DNA of 9,958 nt, taken from NCBI GenBank assembly GCA_003248565.1, contig QFOV01000113.1:1-9958 (forward strand), read 5' to 3'. Below, piece after piece: positions 9,226 to 9,958 of this stretch (its first letter is position 1; every line of letters begins with the position of its first letter). Origin of the DNA: Stenotrophomonas sp. (GTDB lineage Bacteria; Pseudomonadota; Gammaproteobacteria; Xanthomonadales; Xanthomonadaceae). The notes beneath the pieces were generated by a model, which searched no databases, was not told the origin of the DNA, and worked only from the letters and a program-made list of their open reading frames with translations. Position numbers and translations under genes: made by a program.

Positions 9226-9255
9226 CACCTTTCTTTGCACAAGCAAAGAAAGGTG
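9226..9255. repeat. 13-bp perfect hairpin in left arm
   Basis: CACCTTTCTTTGC, loop ACAA, GCAAAGAAAGGTG. The right-arm equivalent (9398-9417) keeps TTCTTTGC, loop TTGT, GCAAAGAA, an 8-bp stem. Confidence 0.9.
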
Positions 9256-9397
9256 TGCTCGCGCGCCGAAGGCGGGCGAAAGCTCTTGATCTTGATTGCC
9301 GTTGCCGTTGCCGTTGGAGCGAGAGCAAAGGCAAAGGCTTTCACTCCCCTTCGGGGAGCGAGTCACTTTGACCAGCCATTCGGCTGCTAAAGAGCTC
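9251..9397. repeat. central spacer of the island
   Basis: It contains TTGATC and TTGCCG hexamers in + orientation (9286-9315) and then GCAAAG units, i.e. CTTTGC on the minus strand (9325-9338), so tract orientation flips at about 9320. Two small hairpins follow: CTCCCC-TTC-GGGGAG (9344-9358) and CAGCC-ATTC-GGCTG (9373-9386). No gene is seen. Confidence 0.75.
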
Positions 9398-9596
9398 TTC
9401 TTTGCTTGTGCAAAGAAAAGATAACCAAAAGAAAGCACACCCTGCCTCCGCGCCCACGTCGCTTCGCGACGCGGGTCCACTCCGCCGCCGGGATTTTTCG
9501 ACGATACATCCATGTATCTTCGAAAAACGACGTGCGTCCTGCACGTCGCCCCATTCGGGGTCTTGTCCGTCGGCTGCGTCGCTGCGGAAGGGGCCC
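9398..9596 (-). repeat. right arm of the inverted pair
   Basis: It is the inverted counterpart of 9053-9250. Internal hairpins in mirrored order: TTCTTTGC/GCAAAGAA (9398-9417), CGTCGC-TTC-GCGACG (9457-9471), TTTTTCGA hairpin with one mismatch (9494-9527), CGACGTGC/GCACGTCG (9528-9548) and CCCC/GGGG (9549-9560). It ends at GTCGCTGCGGAAGGGGCCC. Confidence 0.9.
9494..9527. repeat. 16-bp hairpin in right arm (one mismatch)
   Basis: TTTTTCGACGATACAT, centre CC, ATGTATCTTCGAAAAA. A single T at 9519 breaks one pair compared with the perfect left copy. Confidence 0.88.
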
Positions 9597-9614
9597 GGTG
9601 GATCAAACGCATTA

Positions 9615-9660
9615 GAGCAACTGCAACTGCAGAAGCAACGGCAACGGCAACGGCAACTGC
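9615..9660 (-). repeat. right TTGCNN hexamer tract (minus strand)
   Basis: On the + strand it reads GAGCAACTGCAACTGC, then GCAACG three times and GCAACTGC. On the minus strand these are TTGCCG (three times), TTGCAG and TTGCTC units, the mirror of 8980-9036. Confidence 0.85.
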
Positions 9661-9672
9661 ACCCCTCCCATA

Positions 9673-9701
9673 CCCTCCCCTACGCTTTGCGTAAGGGAGG
9701 G
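9673..9701. repeat. outer right hairpin of the island
   Basis: CCCTCCCCTACGC, loop TTT, GCGTAAGGGAGGG: 13 pairs including one G-T, the inverted counterpart of 8934-8962. Degenerate GCAAGT/GCAAAT/GCAAGG units follow to about 9748, on the pepP side. Confidence 0.9.
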
Positions 9702-9765
9702 CAAGTACGAAGGCAAGTACAGACGCAAATGCAAGGGCAACTGCTACAGCCGAGTGCCCTGCACC

Positions 9766-9958
9766 TCAGCGCTTGGCCATGAAGGCTTCGATCTCGTCGG
9801 CGCTGCGCTCCAGCGCACCGGTCAACACACGGTGCCCGTCCTCGGTGATCAACACATCATCCTCGATGCGGATACCAATCCCGCGCCAGCGCGCCTCCAC
9901 ACTGCGATCGTCCGGCGAGATGTACAGGCCGGGCTCGATCGTGAACACCATGCCAGGT
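9766..9958 (-). CDS. pepP: Xaa-Pro aminopeptidase, C-terminal 63 residues only
   Basis: The minus-strand frame enters the window in mid-gene and ends at the TGA at 9768-9766. The fragment PGMVFTIEPGLYISPDD, then RWRGIGIRIEDDVLITEDGHRVLTG and EIEAFMAKR, matches the C-terminus of PepP, the M24B aminopeptidase that removes an N-terminal residue preceding proline. Two of the five metal ligands are visible, the Glu of TIEPG and the Glu of RIED. The internal ATG at 9951 is part of the PGMV motif, not a start. The E. coli protein is about 440 residues, so most lies beyond the window. No clear T-tailed terminator follows; the repeat island begins about 20 bp downstream. Prolidase PepQ shares the IEPG and RIED motifs, but the GIGIRIEDDVLIT context and gene neighbourhood favour PepP. 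Confidence 0.88.
   Translation of the reverse strand, partial: PGMVFTIEPGLYISPDDRSVEARWRGIGIRIEDDVLITEDGHRVLTGALERSADEIEAFMAKR

Larger units (their letters stand above)
9053..9250 (+). repeat. left arm of the inverted pair
   Basis: It runs from GGGCCCCTTCCGCAGCGAC to GCACAAGCAAAGAA and matches the reverse complement of 9398-9596 with about 24 mismatches and one single-base indel by hand alignment. Ordered internal hairpins are: CCCC/GGGG (9089-9100), CGACGTGC/GCACGTCG (9101-9121), the TTTTTCGA hairpin (9122-9155), GCGC/GCGC (9180-9190) and the CTTTCTTTGC hairpin (9226-9255, which crosses the arm end). Confidence 0.9.

Noticed and set aside
8941..9615. Frames in both arms encoding similar peptides (e.g. 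IFRRYIHVSSKNDVRPARRP) outward from the centre, on the minus strand at left and the + strand at right
   Set aside because: The shared peptide is expected from inverted copies of the same DNA, several frames are open at once, and the arms differ at amino-acid-changing as well as silent sites. More likely a repeat than a duplicated gene, although a genome-wide dN/dS test on copies could settle it.

Overview
The window looks like chromosomal DNA of a gamma-proteobacterium of the Xanthomonadaceae/Lysobacteraceae type (Stenotrophomonas, Xanthomonas and relatives). This is inferred from high GC with strong G/C at third codon positions, from the protein sequences, and from an intergenic region packed with hairpins and hexamer tracts. 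No database search was possible, so genus is not claimed.

Left part (1-4361): the 3'-truncated yicC gene (minus strand) diverges from a five-gene rightward cluster. The order is rph (RNase PH), a small VOC-fold protein, rdgB (non-canonical purine NTP pyrophosphatase), a two-helix membrane protein of unknown function, and hemW (radical SAM heme chaperone). The first three are joined by ATGA stop/start overlaps; the next two follow gaps of 16 and 41 nt. The yicC/rph divergence and the rdgB-hemW association both also occur in E. coli, so this is mostly a conserved RNA-processing, nucleotide-pool and heme neighbourhood with two extra small genes.

Middle part (4362-8718): an AT-richer 70-bp gap with a good ribosome binding site precedes an 843-residue DUF1631 protein with a Gly/Ala linker encoded by a hexamer tract. 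It overlaps (ATGA) a small PilZ protein with an intact c-di-GMP-binding signature. A short gap with a perfect 6-bp inverted repeat leads to pepQ (prolidase), complete with all five metal ligands.

Right part (8719-9958): pepQ converges on the 3' end of pepP (minus strand, truncated by the window edge). The roughly 1.05 kb between them holds no credible gene. Three hairpins follow pepQ. Then comes an island (about 8857-9748) with overall dyad symmetry: two ~198-bp arms in inverted orientation (9053-9250 and 9398-9596; about 24 mismatches and one indel by hand alignment), each a fixed series of nested small hairpins. The arms are flanked by TTGCNN hexamer tracts whose orientation flips at the centre (about 9320), and by matching 13-bp C/G-rich hairpins at the outer ends. 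This island is the most unusual thing in the window. It is most simply an inverted pair of a multi-copy intergenic repeat that may also act as a two-way transcription barrier between the convergent genes.
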